Source: Bradyrhizobium sp. ISRA464 (GTDB taxonomy: Bacteria; Pseudomonadota; Alphaproteobacteria; Rhizobiales; Xanthobacteraceae). Taken from it: 64,000 nt of DNA. A model generated the notes under the pieces. The model saw only the letters and a list, made by a program, of their open reading frames with translations, made no database searches and was not told where the DNA came from. The translations under genes were made by a program, and so were the position numbers. This document shows, in pieces, positions 26,069 through 35,103 of the stretch (positions are counted from its first letter, which is position 1; each line of letters opens with the position of its first letter). The stretch lies in contig NZ_CP094526.1 in NCBI RefSeq assembly GCF_029910095.1, positions 2,294,001 to 2,358,000 of the forward strand, in the 5' to 3' direction.

Positions 26069-27280
26069 ATGCACATGAAGCTGTCGCCCGAGCAACTGAA
26101 GCTTCGAACAGCCGCCCGCGAACTTGCCGAGGCGGAGTTCGCTCCAAAAGCGGCGGAAGTCGATAGGACGGAAGCCTATCCGTTCGACAACGTGACCGCT
26201 CTAAAGCAGGCCGGCTTCATGGGATACACAATTCCGAAGGAGTATGGCGGCCGCGGTGGGAGCTTCTTTGAGGCGGCGCTGATCATCGAGGAAATGGCCC
26301 GCGTATGCGGTGCTACGGGGCGAATTGCCGTTGAAGCAAACATGGGCGCCATTTCGGCCGTGATGCAGTACGGCACCGAAAAGCAGAAGCGCTTGGCTGC
26401 GGAGTTGGTTCTGGCCGGTGACAAACCTGCGATCTGCATCACTGAACCGAATGCCGGCTCGGCCGCGACTGAAATGACGACGCGTGCGGACAAGCGCGGC
26501 GGAACCTATGTTATCAATGGCAAGAAGCATTGGATTACCGGAGGCGGCGTCTCGAAGCTTCATTTGATCTTCGCCCGCGTGTTCGATCAGAGCGGAGTCG
26601 AGCAGGGCATTGGTGGGTTCATCGCGGTAGCCGGCGCTCCCGGATTGATCGTAGGTAAGCGCGAGCCAGCCATGGGGCTGCGCGGGATCCCCGAGACGGA
26701 GATCATCTTTAGGGATCTCGAGATCAAAGAGGACATGCTTGTCTTGCCGCCGCGGGGCCTGCGTCGCGGCTTCGCCGATCTGATCAATGCGTACAACAGT
26801 CAGCGCGTCGGTGCCGGCACGGTAGCGCTCGGGATCGCTCAAGGCGCGTTCGAGAAGGCCGTGGCCTTCGTGAAGGAGCGCGAGCAATTCGGGCGGCCCA
26901 TTGCCGAGTTTCAAGGCCTCCAATGGATGGTGGCTGACATGGCTGTCGCCATCAATGCAGCACGGCTTTCTCTTCATCAGGCGGCGTTGAGCGCCGACCC
27001 GTTTCCCGATGCTCTTTTGGCGGCTCAGGCGAAGATTATCGCGTCGGAGACAGCCAACACGGTCACGAATCAGGCGCTGCAGCTCTTCGGAGCACGCGGA
27101 TATTCGCGGGATTATCCGATGGAACGCGCCGTCAGGGACGCTCGTATGTTCACGATCGCCGGCGGTACAGCCCAAGTACTGAGGACATTGGTTGCCTCTC
27201 GGGTGCTCGACATGAAGCTTCCACAAACGCGAGGTGGCTACAACAAGCCGACCACCTCACTCCGCGATGCTGCCGAGTGA
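26069..27280 (+). CDS. acd: Acyl-CoA dehydrogenase-like enzyme, probable 3-sulfinopropanoyl-CoA desulfinase
   Basis: A 403-residue flavoprotein of the acyl-CoA dehydrogenase fold. From memory it closely follows the 3-sulfinopropanoyl-CoA desulfinase (Acd) of Advenella: KPAICITEPNAGSAATEMTT, ITGGGVSKLHLIFARVFD, AYNSQRVGAGTVALGIAQ, MFTIAGGTAQVLRT and LDMKLPQTR. The usual catalytic Glu of dehydrogenases (YEGT-type loop) is Gly here (IAGGTAQ), as expected for an enzyme that removes sulfite and does not oxidise. Arg85 in ATGRIAV matches the Arg84 said to bind the sulfinate. It would convert 3-sulfinopropanoyl-CoA to propanoyl-CoA plus sulfite. Neighbours are a LysR regulator and a family III CoA-transferase. 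The alternative is an ordinary or desaturating paralogue. Confidence 0.8.
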   Translation: MHMKLSPEQLKLRTAARELAEAEFAPKAAEVDRTEAYPFDNVTALKQAGFMGYTIPKEYGGRGGSFFEAALIIEEMARVCGATGRIAVEANMGAISAVMQYGTEKQKRLAAELVLAGDKPAICITEPNAGSAATEMTTRADKRGGTYVINGKKHWITGGGVSKLHLIFARVFDQSGVEQGIGGFIAVAGAPGLIVGKREPAMGLRGIPETEIIFRDLEIKEDMLVLPPRGLRRGFADLINAYNSQRVGAGTVALGIAQGAFEKAVAFVKEREQFGRPIAEFQGLQWMVADMAVAINAARLSLHQAALSADPFPDALLAAQAKIIASETANTVTNQALQLFGARGYSRDYPMERAVRDARMFTIAGGTAQVLRTLVASRVLDMKLPQTRGGYNKPTTSLRDAAE

Positions 27281-27380
27281 ACGCGAGCCTCGATCCAGGT
27301 AGCCAACTTTCGACGATTATCGGCCTCGGCCGGCCTCCCGATCGGATCTGAGGTTTCTCACTGTAGATCTCGCTCACTGG

Positions 27381-27415
27381 GCCCGGCGTGAGCATCGGCC
27401 ATGCTGGGCTTTTTT
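27381..27415 (+). terminator. Probable terminator after the desulfinase-like gene
   Basis: The stem AGCAT/ATGCT is stacked on GCCC/GGGC with a six-base bulge and followed by TTTTTT at 27410-27415. It lies 100 bases after the stop. An ATG inside it (27401) was therefore rejected as the start of the next gene. Confidence 0.4.
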
Positions 27416-27490
27416 CGAGCTCTCCGCCGCCGCCGGTCATCGCGTGGGTCTGTCCGGCATTTAGAAGACCAGTTCGTGAGGGACGTGCCC

Positions 27491-28693
27491 TTGACAAAAC
27501 CACTGGCTGGCATCCGGGTGATCGAGCTGGGTGAACTGATCGCAGGCCCTTTTGTGGGCACACTGCTCGCCGACAACGGTGCGGAAGTTATCAAGGTCGA
27601 GCGACCAGGGCGCGGCGACGTGTTGCGCCAGTTCGGTCCGATCGTCGAAGGCACCAGCGCATTCTGGCAGGTCAACAGCCGTAACAAGAAATCCGTAGTC
27701 GTCGACATCACCCGGGACGGAGGGCTCGTCGTACTGCGCAACCTGATCAAGAAGTGCGATATCCTGATCGACAGCCTAAGGCCCGGCGTGCTGGAGCAAC
27801 GAGGCTTGAGCGATGAGGCCCTTCGGGTGCTGAACCCCGCAATCGTCGTTGTACACGTGTCTGCCTTTGGTCGAATCGGGCCAAAGTCGAAACGAGGGGG
27901 ATACGATCCTGTTGCGCAAGGTTTCTGCGGTCTCAGCTATCTGACCGGAAAGCGTGATGGCCCGCCGATGCGCGCAGGAGGCGCGGTCCCGGTCTGTGAC
28001 TTCATGACGGGGCTTCTCGGCGCATTCGGCGCCATGCTGGCACTTCAGCAACGGAAAGCTGGTTTAAGCCCGATACCTGCCGTCGACGTCGCGCTATACG
28101 ACGTGGCCTTTAGGATGATCGCCCCGCTGGTCGCATATTTCGAGGCCTCCGGAAAGGCCTGGCAGCGAGATGGAAATCACAGCCTCGGTGGTGCTCCGAC
28201 AGGCCACTTCATGACTGCCGACGAAAAGTGGATATGTCTCTCCGTTCAGAACGATGAGCAGTTTGCCCGCTGCGCCGGCTTGGTGGGGCGCCCGGAATGG
28301 GTTTCAGATCCTCGCTTCACGACCCTTGCTGGTAGGACCGAGCATCGTAGTGAAATCGAGGCCTGGGTTTCGAAATGGATACGGAGCATGGACCGGACAA
28401 CGGCATTGGCTGCCTTCGAAGCGCAGTCGCTCGGCGCGGGACCGATTCAGTCCATTGAGGATATGGCGAGCGACGAGCACCTCAACTTCAGGGGTTTGAA
28501 GCCGGTAAGTGATCCAGTTCTGGGCGCGGTGAGAATGCCGCGAGCTTTGCCCTTCGCTACCGACAAGGACGATGGGCAACGGCCCGCGCCAAAGCTGGGC
28601 GAACACACCCGTCACGTGCTTTCGCATGTCCTTGGATACGCGGACCAGACAATCGCTGACATGATTGAAGACGGCCGCATAGCGTCCGGGTAG
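27491..28693 (+). CDS. Family III CoA-transferase (CaiB/BaiF), possible 3-sulfinopropionate CoA-transferase
   Basis: About 400 residues, CaiB/BaiF fold. It begins TKPLAGIRVIELGELIAGPF and continues with GADNGAEVIKVERPG-type binding residues (DNGAEVIKVERP). The catalytic Asp is in GAVPVCDFMTGLLGA. Family III enzymes move CoA between acids without a ping-pong glutamyl ester. Next to a desulfinase-like gene it could charge 3-sulfinopropionate with CoA, as Act does in Variovorax. The start is uncertain: TTG at 27491 has AGGGA seven bases upstream; GTGs at 27485 and 27476 are alternatives. The longer ATG frame begins in a terminator hairpin. Confidence 0.8.
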   Translation: MTKPLAGIRVIELGELIAGPFVGTLLADNGAEVIKVERPGRGDVLRQFGPIVEGTSAFWQVNSRNKKSVVVDITRDGGLVVLRNLIKKCDILIDSLRPGVLEQRGLSDEALRVLNPAIVVVHVSAFGRIGPKSKRGGYDPVAQGFCGLSYLTGKRDGPPMRAGGAVPVCDFMTGLLGAFGAMLALQQRKAGLSPIPAVDVALYDVAFRMIAPLVAYFEASGKAWQRDGNHSLGGAPTGHFMTADEKWICLSVQNDEQFARCAGLVGRPEWVSDPRFTTLAGRTEHRSEIEAWVSKWIRSMDRTTALAAFEAQSLGAGPIQSIEDMASDEHLNFRGLKPVSDPVLGAVRMPRALPFATDKDDGQRPAPKLGEHTRHVLSHVLGYADQTIADMIEDGRIASG

Positions 28694-28776
28694 TCGCGGC
28701 GCCCACACTCGCCGGATCGTTGCTTTCAATCTGAGGTCACGATCATTCCTCTCGAAATTCGCGGAACGGAGATCCT

Positions 28777-30111
28777 ATGTTTGATGATAGAGGATTGGGG
28801 CTGAGCTCCAAGCATGAGGGTGCAGTGACCGCCTATAACGAGGCGATCAGGAGCTTCCTTGAGTATCGGACGACAGCAATGCCCTTGGCGAAGCAGGCGG
28901 CGGACCTGGACCCGCAGTTTTGCCTCGCGCACTGCTTGCGTGGCTACTTCTTCATGATGTTCGGAACGCTCGCGGTACTCGACAAAGCTAGGGCCGCCCT
29001 CGGACAAGCCGAGCGGACCTCCGAAGGAGCCACAGATCGCGAAAGGAGGCATGTCGAAGCCTTGCGCCTCTGGATCGAAGGCGATCTGATGGCGGCGAAC
29101 GCATGTTGGGAGCGCATTCTCACCGACTATCCGCACGATCTTCTGGCCTTGCGTCTCCACCACTTCAGCAGCTTCTGGATGGGGCAAACCCGCGCTCTGA
29201 GATCGATCCCCGCATCCGTACTGGCGGACTGGCGAAAGGACATGCCGGGGTATGGGAATCTTCTCGGCATGCTCGCCTTTGGGTGCGAAGAAAACGGCGA
29301 CTACGGGAACGCCGAACGTTACGGGCGGCAGGCGGCTGAGGTCAGTCCGGATGACCTGTGGGCGTTGCATGCCGTTGCGCACGTACTCGAGATGCAGGGG
29401 CGGCACAGGGATGGGCTGGATTGGCTTAACCATCCACTCGACAAATGGAACGATCGCAATCCGTTCCGGCGGCACCTTTGGTGGCACAAGGCACTCTTCC
29501 ACATTGATGCGGGAAGGCTCGATGGTGCCCTTGAGCTGTATGACTCGGCCGTCATGGGCGAAAAATCGGATTTCTATCTCGACATCCAAAATGCGGCGTC
29601 CCTTTTGGCCCGCCTGGAATTCTGCGGCGTTGATGTCGACACTCGCTGGGAGAAGCTGGCCGATTACGCCGAGAATCACATCGATGATCACGCGTTAGTC
29701 TTCACTGACATCCATTTCGTTATGTCGCTGGCGCGCGAAGGCCGCTTCCACGCAGCTAGACGGTTGATCGAATCAATGAAGACCTACTCTAGCGACGAGA
29801 CGAAATACGTAAGTGGCGTCATTCAAAAGCTTGGCATCCCGCTTTGCGAGAGCATCATCGCCTTCGAGCAAGGCCGATATGATGATGTGGTCAATGAAAT
29901 TATGCCGTTGCGTCACGTCACCGGCCCGGTCGGCGCAAGCCACGCACAGCGCGACATTTTCGATCAGTATCTTCTTGAGGCCGCGCTCCGCGCGAACAAG
30001 ATTCCGCTCGCTCAGAAGCTACTTCAGGAGCGCAGATTCTTGAAGCCAGGCAGCCACGAGAGCGAATACAAGCAGGCCAGGTTGCGAAAATCGATGGCAT
30101 CGCGTGCATAG
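28777..30111 (+). CDS. TTC38-like tetratricopeptide repeat protein, copy 2
   Basis: A 444-residue helical-repeat protein. Repeats include SFLEYRTTAMPLAKQAADLD, CEENGDYGNAERYGRQAAEV and WALHAVAHVLEMQGRHRDGL, followed by RHLWWHKALFHIDAGRLDGA, the family hallmark. There is no signal peptide. ACGGAG precedes the ATG. It sits between the family III CoA-transferase and the family I CoA-transferase pair, all on one strand. Its role in CoA-linked catabolism is unknown. It is a distant paralogue of 21396-22715. Confidence 0.8.
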   Translation: MFDDRGLGLSSKHEGAVTAYNEAIRSFLEYRTTAMPLAKQAADLDPQFCLAHCLRGYFFMMFGTLAVLDKARAALGQAERTSEGATDRERRHVEALRLWIEGDLMAANACWERILTDYPHDLLALRLHHFSSFWMGQTRALRSIPASVLADWRKDMPGYGNLLGMLAFGCEENGDYGNAERYGRQAAEVSPDDLWALHAVAHVLEMQGRHRDGLDWLNHPLDKWNDRNPFRRHLWWHKALFHIDAGRLDGALELYDSAVMGEKSDFYLDIQNAASLLARLEFCGVDVDTRWEKLADYAENHIDDHALVFTDIHFVMSLAREGRFHAARRLIESMKTYSSDETKYVSGVIQKLGIPLCESIIAFEQGRYDDVVNEIMPLRHVTGPVGASHAQRDIFDQYLLEAALRANKIPLAQKLLQERRFLKPGSHESEYKQARLRKSMASRA

Positions 30112-30201
30112 CATGCGGCGATGCCGCGCAGATCATTCGTGCGTTGGAGCCGGTTCAAGGAAACTCCGCTCTGTCGCGCTGAGCAAGTGGAGGTATTCTC
30201 G

Positions 30202-31008
30202 ATGAGTTCACCTAATGCAATGGCGAAGTACATCGAGCGTGGGATGACTGTCGCGCTTCCGGTAGATTACGCTGGCGTATCGATGGCCATGACGCGCGAA
30301 ATGATCAGGCACGGTGCGAATGATTTGCACCTGGTCTGCGTGCCGACTGGAGGCCTACAGGTCGATCAGCTTATTGGAGCCGGCTTGGTCAGAACAGTCG
30401 AGACGAGCGCGGTCTCATTGGGCGAGGCGGGCGGCGCGCCTCGGTTCAATGCCGCCGTCAAGGACGGCTCAATTCGATTGATGGATGCGACTTGTCCCGC
30501 CATTCATGCCGGCCTGATGGCGGCTCAGAAAGGCATTCCGTTCATGCCGATGCGGGGGCTGATCGGAACAGACCTGCTTCGGCACCGGGCAAACTGGCGC
30601 GCAATCGACAATCCTCTCGCCGATGGGGGCGATCCGATCGTCCTGATTCCTGCCATCAAGCCGGATGTGGCTATCTTCCACGCCCCCATGGCTGACCGTT
30701 TCGGGAACGTCTGGATCGGGCGGCGACGCGAACTCGCGGCCATGGCCTATGCCTCAAGTATCACGATCGTCACCGTAGAGCGCATCGTGGAGAAGAACCT
30801 GCTGGCGGACGAGCTGACGGCCGCAGGGGTGCTTCCTGCCCTTTACATCACGGCCGTCGGGCGAGCTCCGCGAGGCGCGTGGCCCTACGGCCTTTGGGGC
30901 GAATATCCCCCGGATACGGCAGAGATCGCTCGCTATGCTCAGGCGGCGCGGACGGTCGAGGGATTTTCTAGATACATGACCAACGTCAGATCGGAGGAGG
31001 TATCGTGA
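30202..31008 (+). CDS. Family I CoA-transferase, alpha subunit (IpdA-like)
   Basis: A 268-residue protein. It starts at the ATG at 30202 after GTGGAGGT; a longer frame from 30121 lacks a site. Motifs typical of CoA-transferase alpha subunits: ALPVDYAGVSMAMTREMIRHG, LHLVCVPTGGLQVDQLIGAG, and PMRGLIGTDLL. IpdAB-type proteins can also act as ring-opening hydrolases, so both activities are possible. Its last codons overlap the beta gene start (GTGA), showing translational coupling and a heteromeric enzyme. Confidence 0.85.
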   Translation: MSSPNAMAKYIERGMTVALPVDYAGVSMAMTREMIRHGANDLHLVCVPTGGLQVDQLIGAGLVRTVETSAVSLGEAGGAPRFNAAVKDGSIRLMDATCPAIHAGLMAAQKGIPFMPMRGLIGTDLLRHRANWRAIDNPLADGGDPIVLIPAIKPDVAIFHAPMADRFGNVWIGRRRELAAMAYASSITIVTVERIVEKNLLADELTAAGVLPALYITAVGRAPRGAWPYGLWGEYPPDTAEIARYAQAARTVEGFSRYMTNVRSEEVS

Positions 31009-31751
31009 CTGGTGTCCTTCCCCGCGAGATATTGATCCATGCGATCGCGCAGCTATTGGACGGCGTCAAACATGTGGCCGTGGGCGCTTCGTCACCCATT
31101 CCTGCCGCAGGGGCTATGCTTCTGCGCGCGTTGAAAGCTGCCAAGGGAGAACCTGGCCCGCGCATCTCGATTCTCGGATCGGTTGAGCACAACTTCTTTA
31201 CTAACGGCTCGGCGGAGCTCTTCGATTGCGCTGCTCAGGGACGTATCGACGCATTCTTTCTCGGCGGAGGACAGATTGACGGGCTCGGCAATGTCAATCT
31301 TGTAGGAGCGGGAGGTTATCCGCAGTCGAACGTGCGCTGGTCCGGATCTTTTGGGTCAGCCTATCTGTATTTTGTCGTGCCGCGAGTCATACTTTTCCGT
31401 GAGGAACATTCCCCGCGCGTTCTGGTCGACAAGGTTGATTTTGTGAGCGCTCCCGGAGTGAGCGGAGAAGGCGTATTCCGAACTGGAGGACCTATCGCGC
31501 TGCTAACGGGCAAGGGTCTCTTTCGCTTCGACAAGTCCCGTCCTGGATTCGTCCTCGACAGCGTTCATCCGGGGCACGATCTCGATGAAATCAGGGCGTC
31601 GACCGGTTTCAAATTCGAGCATGCTGACCAGCCAGGTCGAACGGCATTGCCCGACGCATCAACGCTACATCTGCTCCGCGGTAAGGTGCTCGACGAGCTT
31701 GCCGAGACGTATGGCGAGTTCGCAGCACAGATGCGTGCTGTGCACTCCTGA
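31005..31751 (+). CDS. Family I CoA-transferase, beta subunit (IpdB-like)
   Basis: A 248-residue protein starting with GTG that overlaps the alpha-subunit stop. Motifs: VAVGASSPIPAAGAMLLRAL, ISILGSVEHNFFTNGSAELF, FFLGGGQIDGLGNVNLVGAG. The classic family I catalytic Glu segment (ENG-type) is not present: GSVEHNFFTNG and GGGQIDG resemble IpdB more than transferases with a Glu-CoA intermediate. It forms a heteromer with the upstream protein. The substrate is probably a short or branched acid of the same catabolic cluster. Confidence 0.82.
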   Translation: MTGVLPREILIHAIAQLLDGVKHVAVGASSPIPAAGAMLLRALKAAKGEPGPRISILGSVEHNFFTNGSAELFDCAAQGRIDAFFLGGGQIDGLGNVNLVGAGGYPQSNVRWSGSFGSAYLYFVVPRVILFREEHSPRVLVDKVDFVSAPGVSGEGVFRTGGPIALLTGKGLFRFDKSRPGFVLDSVHPGHDLDEIRASTGFKFEHADQPGRTALPDASTLHLLRGKVLDELAETYGEFAAQMRAVHS

Positions 31752-31902
31752 TGCTAGTGTTCATCTCACGCTAGTCGGCCAGCACTTGGCGAAGATCGCG
31801 GAGGATGCGATCTGCCCGAAAAATGCTGTGGCGAGATCGGTCTCTCCCGGGATCACTGCTGCTGCCGCTTTGTCGGCGGACCCGAGTTTGTGAATCCGCG
31901 TC

Positions 31903-34614
31903 CTAGTTCACCATTGGCAGCGAAAGCGTCGTCTCTCCGGAAAGCAGCGGTTTAACTTCGAGAAGCCGTGCGCGCAGCCTGGGGTAGTTGGCCGCAAGGT
32001 TCTTGACGTTGTTGTCGCCGTTCTCGATAGCGAGCGCGGCTGCAACTCCGGCTGACTGGCCCATCTGCCAGAACGGCGGCTCCATGCGGATTTCACTGAT
32101 CGCGACGTTGGTTGCCGAACCGCCGAACAGGCAGAGAAGATTCGACGGGTCACCCCTCCGGGGAAGCATATATTCGTAAGGGATCGGAGCTTTCTTGTCG
32201 GCGCCGCTGGTCGGGGTGATGTAGAGGTTGCCCTCGATGATGACCTTCCAGCTCGTGCCGTCGAAATACGCCCGATATTCGATGGCGTGACTGTCCATGT
32301 CGTAGGCCGCAACCGCAATCGTCTTGGTCGAGCGCGGCGTGGTACCGTCTGGCGCGTTGAGGTCCTCGGCCGTAAGCACGTAGTCCCCGACGATACGGCG
32401 ACCGGAGCGGACATAAATCTGGCTATTGAAGTTGGGCTGATCGCCCCAATTCGGAGAAACATAGTGCTTTGCCGAGAGACCGTAGGTCAGCGCCGAAGCG
32501 CGGATCGCGGCGGGGACGCGGCTGTCCTCCTCGTGTTGCAGGAGATACCACAGCCCGAAGATGTAGCTCTTGTGGAGCTGGATGATCTCTTCGCGGCGAG
32601 CATAGCTGGCCGTGGCGTATTCGGTCGAGGTCGGGTCCACGAAGTCGCTCGACATGATGTTCTTCGTATTGAAATCGAAAACGTCAGCCGCCAGCGGCTG
32701 AATATTGAAGATGTCGGTCAGGACCAGCGTGGGGTCCGCGGCGAACAAGCGCAGCAGGATCTCATATTTCGACTTCGAGTAGCCGGCAGGTGGAGTCGAT
32801 GGGAACGGGATCATATAGGCAGGCGTCGTGGTCAATGTCAGGCGATAAGCCATCGATTGAACCTTGCCGTCCGCCGAACCGTTCGCGGGGGTACCGTTGG
32901 CGAAGACGCCCTGCACGCCAGCAATCAATCCGGAATTCGTGTCTCCGGGCGTGTTCCACGGATCGATGTCGACTGCCGCGCCCGAATGATTGGTTGCCTG
33001 GTTCGGCCGCGAACCGTAGGTGGTTTGAACTCCCCGGAAGCCATTCGCCGCCTCCGCGCCAGCGCCGGCCTTCTCGCGACCGACCGTCATGGTGCAACCG
33101 CTGACATAGGCCAAGTCCATCTCGTATGAGCAATCGATGAAGACTCTTCCGCTGAATGTCCGGCCGTCCCGCGTCGTGAAGCCGGCGATTTGTCCATCCA
33201 CAACGGCCGCGCTGACCGCACCGGTTGACCAATAGACCGGGATATCGGCACCGCCCGTGAACGACGGGTCAAGCAGCTCCCGGTTGGCCTGCTCGAAATG
33301 GCGAGGCTCGAAAGAGATGTTCGACGTGCCTTTGAGGAGCGTCTTGATGCGCTTGCCGAGATATCGCGCCACCCCCGAGAACTCCGTCGGAGCGGTGCCG
33401 CCGGCCCAACCCAAATCGCCGGCGAGTGTTTGGGTGCGATTGATGAGATATCGCGGCAGCCCTGTGATCGCGGTCGGAGCCGTGCTGTCGGTCCACCCTA
33501 GTCCACCGACGCCGGGTACTCCACCCACGTTGTAGTCACGCCAGCCGCCCACGATACAGACGGAATGTCCCTCTCGAGCCAGCGATCGCGCGGCGAGAAC
33601 GCCGGCCGCCGTCGCACCATAGACGATCGCATCGTAAGTGGTGACGTTCTGTGGTTGGTAACCCGCTTCGTAGGTGTCCAGTTCAGCGGTGGACATGACC
33701 TGATGCCACATTGCAAGGACCGCGCTGAGCTCTCGCATCTGTGCCGCGGTGAGGTTGCGGCCGGCAACGAACCAACTGGACAGCGCTCTGGTGCTGCCGG
33801 ACGGGGTCCCGTTGTTGTTGGCTGCCAACAGGTACATCTCGTGCGCGGGCAAAGCCGCCGATACGGACGCGACATCGGCGACCAGGCAACCGTTGCGATA
33901 GGCTTGGAAGTTGTCAGAGTTGCCTCGCGAGACAGCGTTGAAAAACTGGCCGTCCCAATCCGCGGTGTTTCCGATGGCGGTAACGAGTGCGCCGCCGCAG
34001 CGCGCAGCCATTGTGTTTGTAGCGCTATTCCAGATACCAACGGTGATGCCGTTCGTGGAATCGTTGGCACCGATTTCAGAAGACGTGCCGGCAACAGCCC
34101 CGGGCGAGCAAGAGAAGACGCCAGCCGCGTGACTCGTCTGAGGGAGGCTGGAGCATTTCAGACCCGTCATGCGGAAGTAGCCGCCTCCGGAGGCCGCAAC
34201 AGTGGTGTTGGCAACAAGCGTGACGTTGCCGACCTGCGTAAGGTCATACATGCCGGGGTTCTTGATGTTGATCCTTGACGCGGCGAGCGTCGGTCCGGCC
34301 TTGCCCAGGTGGACAAGACACGGCCAGACCGGATCGCTGACCGGAAAGTTCTTCAGCCGCCTGATGCCTCGGTTGAAGGTGCATTTGCGACGGCGCGTCA
34401 TCGTCGTGCCGGCCGCAGCCCACGCGGCAGCAAGCGCCTCGGTCTCGGGCTCGAACGCGAAGTTCGGGAGGACGACGGGACCGCTGCCGCTCTTCGCTTT
34501 CCCGGAGGAATCGAGGTCGTCTTCACTCGGCTCGAGCTGCTCGATGCCGAAGGCTTGACCTCGCTCGCTCACAAGGAGAGCGGCCGCGCCGACTAGCCAC
34601 TGCCTTCGGTTCAA
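31903..34614 (-). CDS. Exported chimeric FAD-dependent oxidoreductase with LamG-like N-terminal part
   Basis: A 903-residue protein. It starts at a TTG with an Arg-Arg signal (MNRRQWLVGAAALLVSERG), compatible with Tat export. Residues about 60-320 resemble concanavalin/LamG-like domains found in phage tail and extracellular proteins (YFRMTGLKCSSLPQTSHAAG; RNLTAAQMRELSAVLAMWHQ). From about residue 328 a Rossmann motif (YDAIVYGATAAGVLAARSLA) opens a FAD-dependent oxidoreductase with RVFIDCSYEMDLAYVSGC, and near the end MEPPFWQMGQSAGVAAALAIE. The length is nearly double that of the usual enzyme of this family. Substrate is unknown. It converges with the CoA-transferase genes and is transcribed alone. 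Confidence 0.75.
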   Translation of the reverse strand: MNRRQWLVGAAALLVSERGQAFGIEQLEPSEDDLDSSGKAKSGSGPVVLPNFAFEPETEALAAAWAAAGTTMTRRRKCTFNRGIRRLKNFPVSDPVWPCLVHLGKAGPTLAASRINIKNPGMYDLTQVGNVTLVANTTVAASGGGYFRMTGLKCSSLPQTSHAAGVFSCSPGAVAGTSSEIGANDSTNGITVGIWNSATNTMAARCGGALVTAIGNTADWDGQFFNAVSRGNSDNFQAYRNGCLVADVASVSAALPAHEMYLLAANNNGTPSGSTRALSSWFVAGRNLTAAQMRELSAVLAMWHQVMSTAELDTYEAGYQPQNVTTYDAIVYGATAAGVLAARSLAREGHSVCIVGGWRDYNVGGVPGVGGLGWTDSTAPTAITGLPRYLINRTQTLAGDLGWAGGTAPTEFSGVARYLGKRIKTLLKGTSNISFEPRHFEQANRELLDPSFTGGADIPVYWSTGAVSAAVVDGQIAGFTTRDGRTFSGRVFIDCSYEMDLAYVSGCTMTVGREKAGAGAEAANGFRGVQTTYGSRPNQATNHSGAAVDIDPWNTPGDTNSGLIAGVQGVFANGTPANGSADGKVQSMAYRLTLTTTPAYMIPFPSTPPAGYSKSKYEILLRLFAADPTLVLTDIFNIQPLAADVFDFNTKNIMSSDFVDPTSTEYATASYARREEIIQLHKSYIFGLWYLLQHEEDSRVPAAIRASALTYGLSAKHYVSPNWGDQPNFNSQIYVRSGRRIVGDYVLTAEDLNAPDGTTPRSTKTIAVAAYDMDSHAIEYRAYFDGTSWKVIIEGNLYITPTSGADKKAPIPYEYMLPRRGDPSNLLCLFGGSATNVAISEIRMEPPFWQMGQSAGVAAALAIENGDNNVKNLAANYPRLRARLLEVKPLLSGETTLSLPMVN

Positions 34615-35103
34615 AACGCACGGCCCCGCAAGGCTGAATATGCTTTCGAATTTGCCATTTGCGCCTTTTGCGAGCCGCCAGAACTTGCGATCATGTTACT
34701 CGTCGAGACTTACATCAGCCTTACGGTTGCAGCTTCGCGGACGCAAAGTGAGCGGTGTGGTCGGTGTGGCCTTCTTGGCGCCGCTAAATGGCCGGGCGTA
34801 CGCCATTGATGAGCCGCTATCGGACGGTGGGTTCATCGTGGAGCCATCATTGGTGCGGGGTGCAACCAAATCGCTGCGCGTGTACTGACAGCCGCCAGCG
34901 TGAAAACCAGGGGGAACGGCAGGATCGATCAGGCGGTGACGCCGGCGAAAGGCTTGCCGCAGTTCATGGCTTGGGGAGAGGCGATGAACCATGCCATAGA
35001 GGGACGCCGGCTGCTCACCGCGATATTCGTGTGCGGGGGGCTCCGGACGTTGGCGCGAGCCTCGTCGACAGATGAGGCTCTGGACGGGTGAAGCGGATCG
35101 CGG
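34615..35103. other. Gap between the FAD gene and the epimerase gene
   Basis: No intact gene is seen in 489 bases. The junction between accessory DNA (left) and ordinary chromosome (right) probably lies here. No tRNA, repeat or clear remnant marks it. Confidence 0.3.

Noticed and set aside
26069..27280. Ordinary fatty acyl-CoA dehydrogenase
   Set aside because: The catalytic Glu position is Gly, and the motifs follow the desulfinase group.
27401..27490. ATG at 27401 as start of the family III CoA-transferase
   Set aside because: It lies within a hairpin followed by a T run, has no ribosome-binding site, and adds an Arg-rich tail absent from the family.
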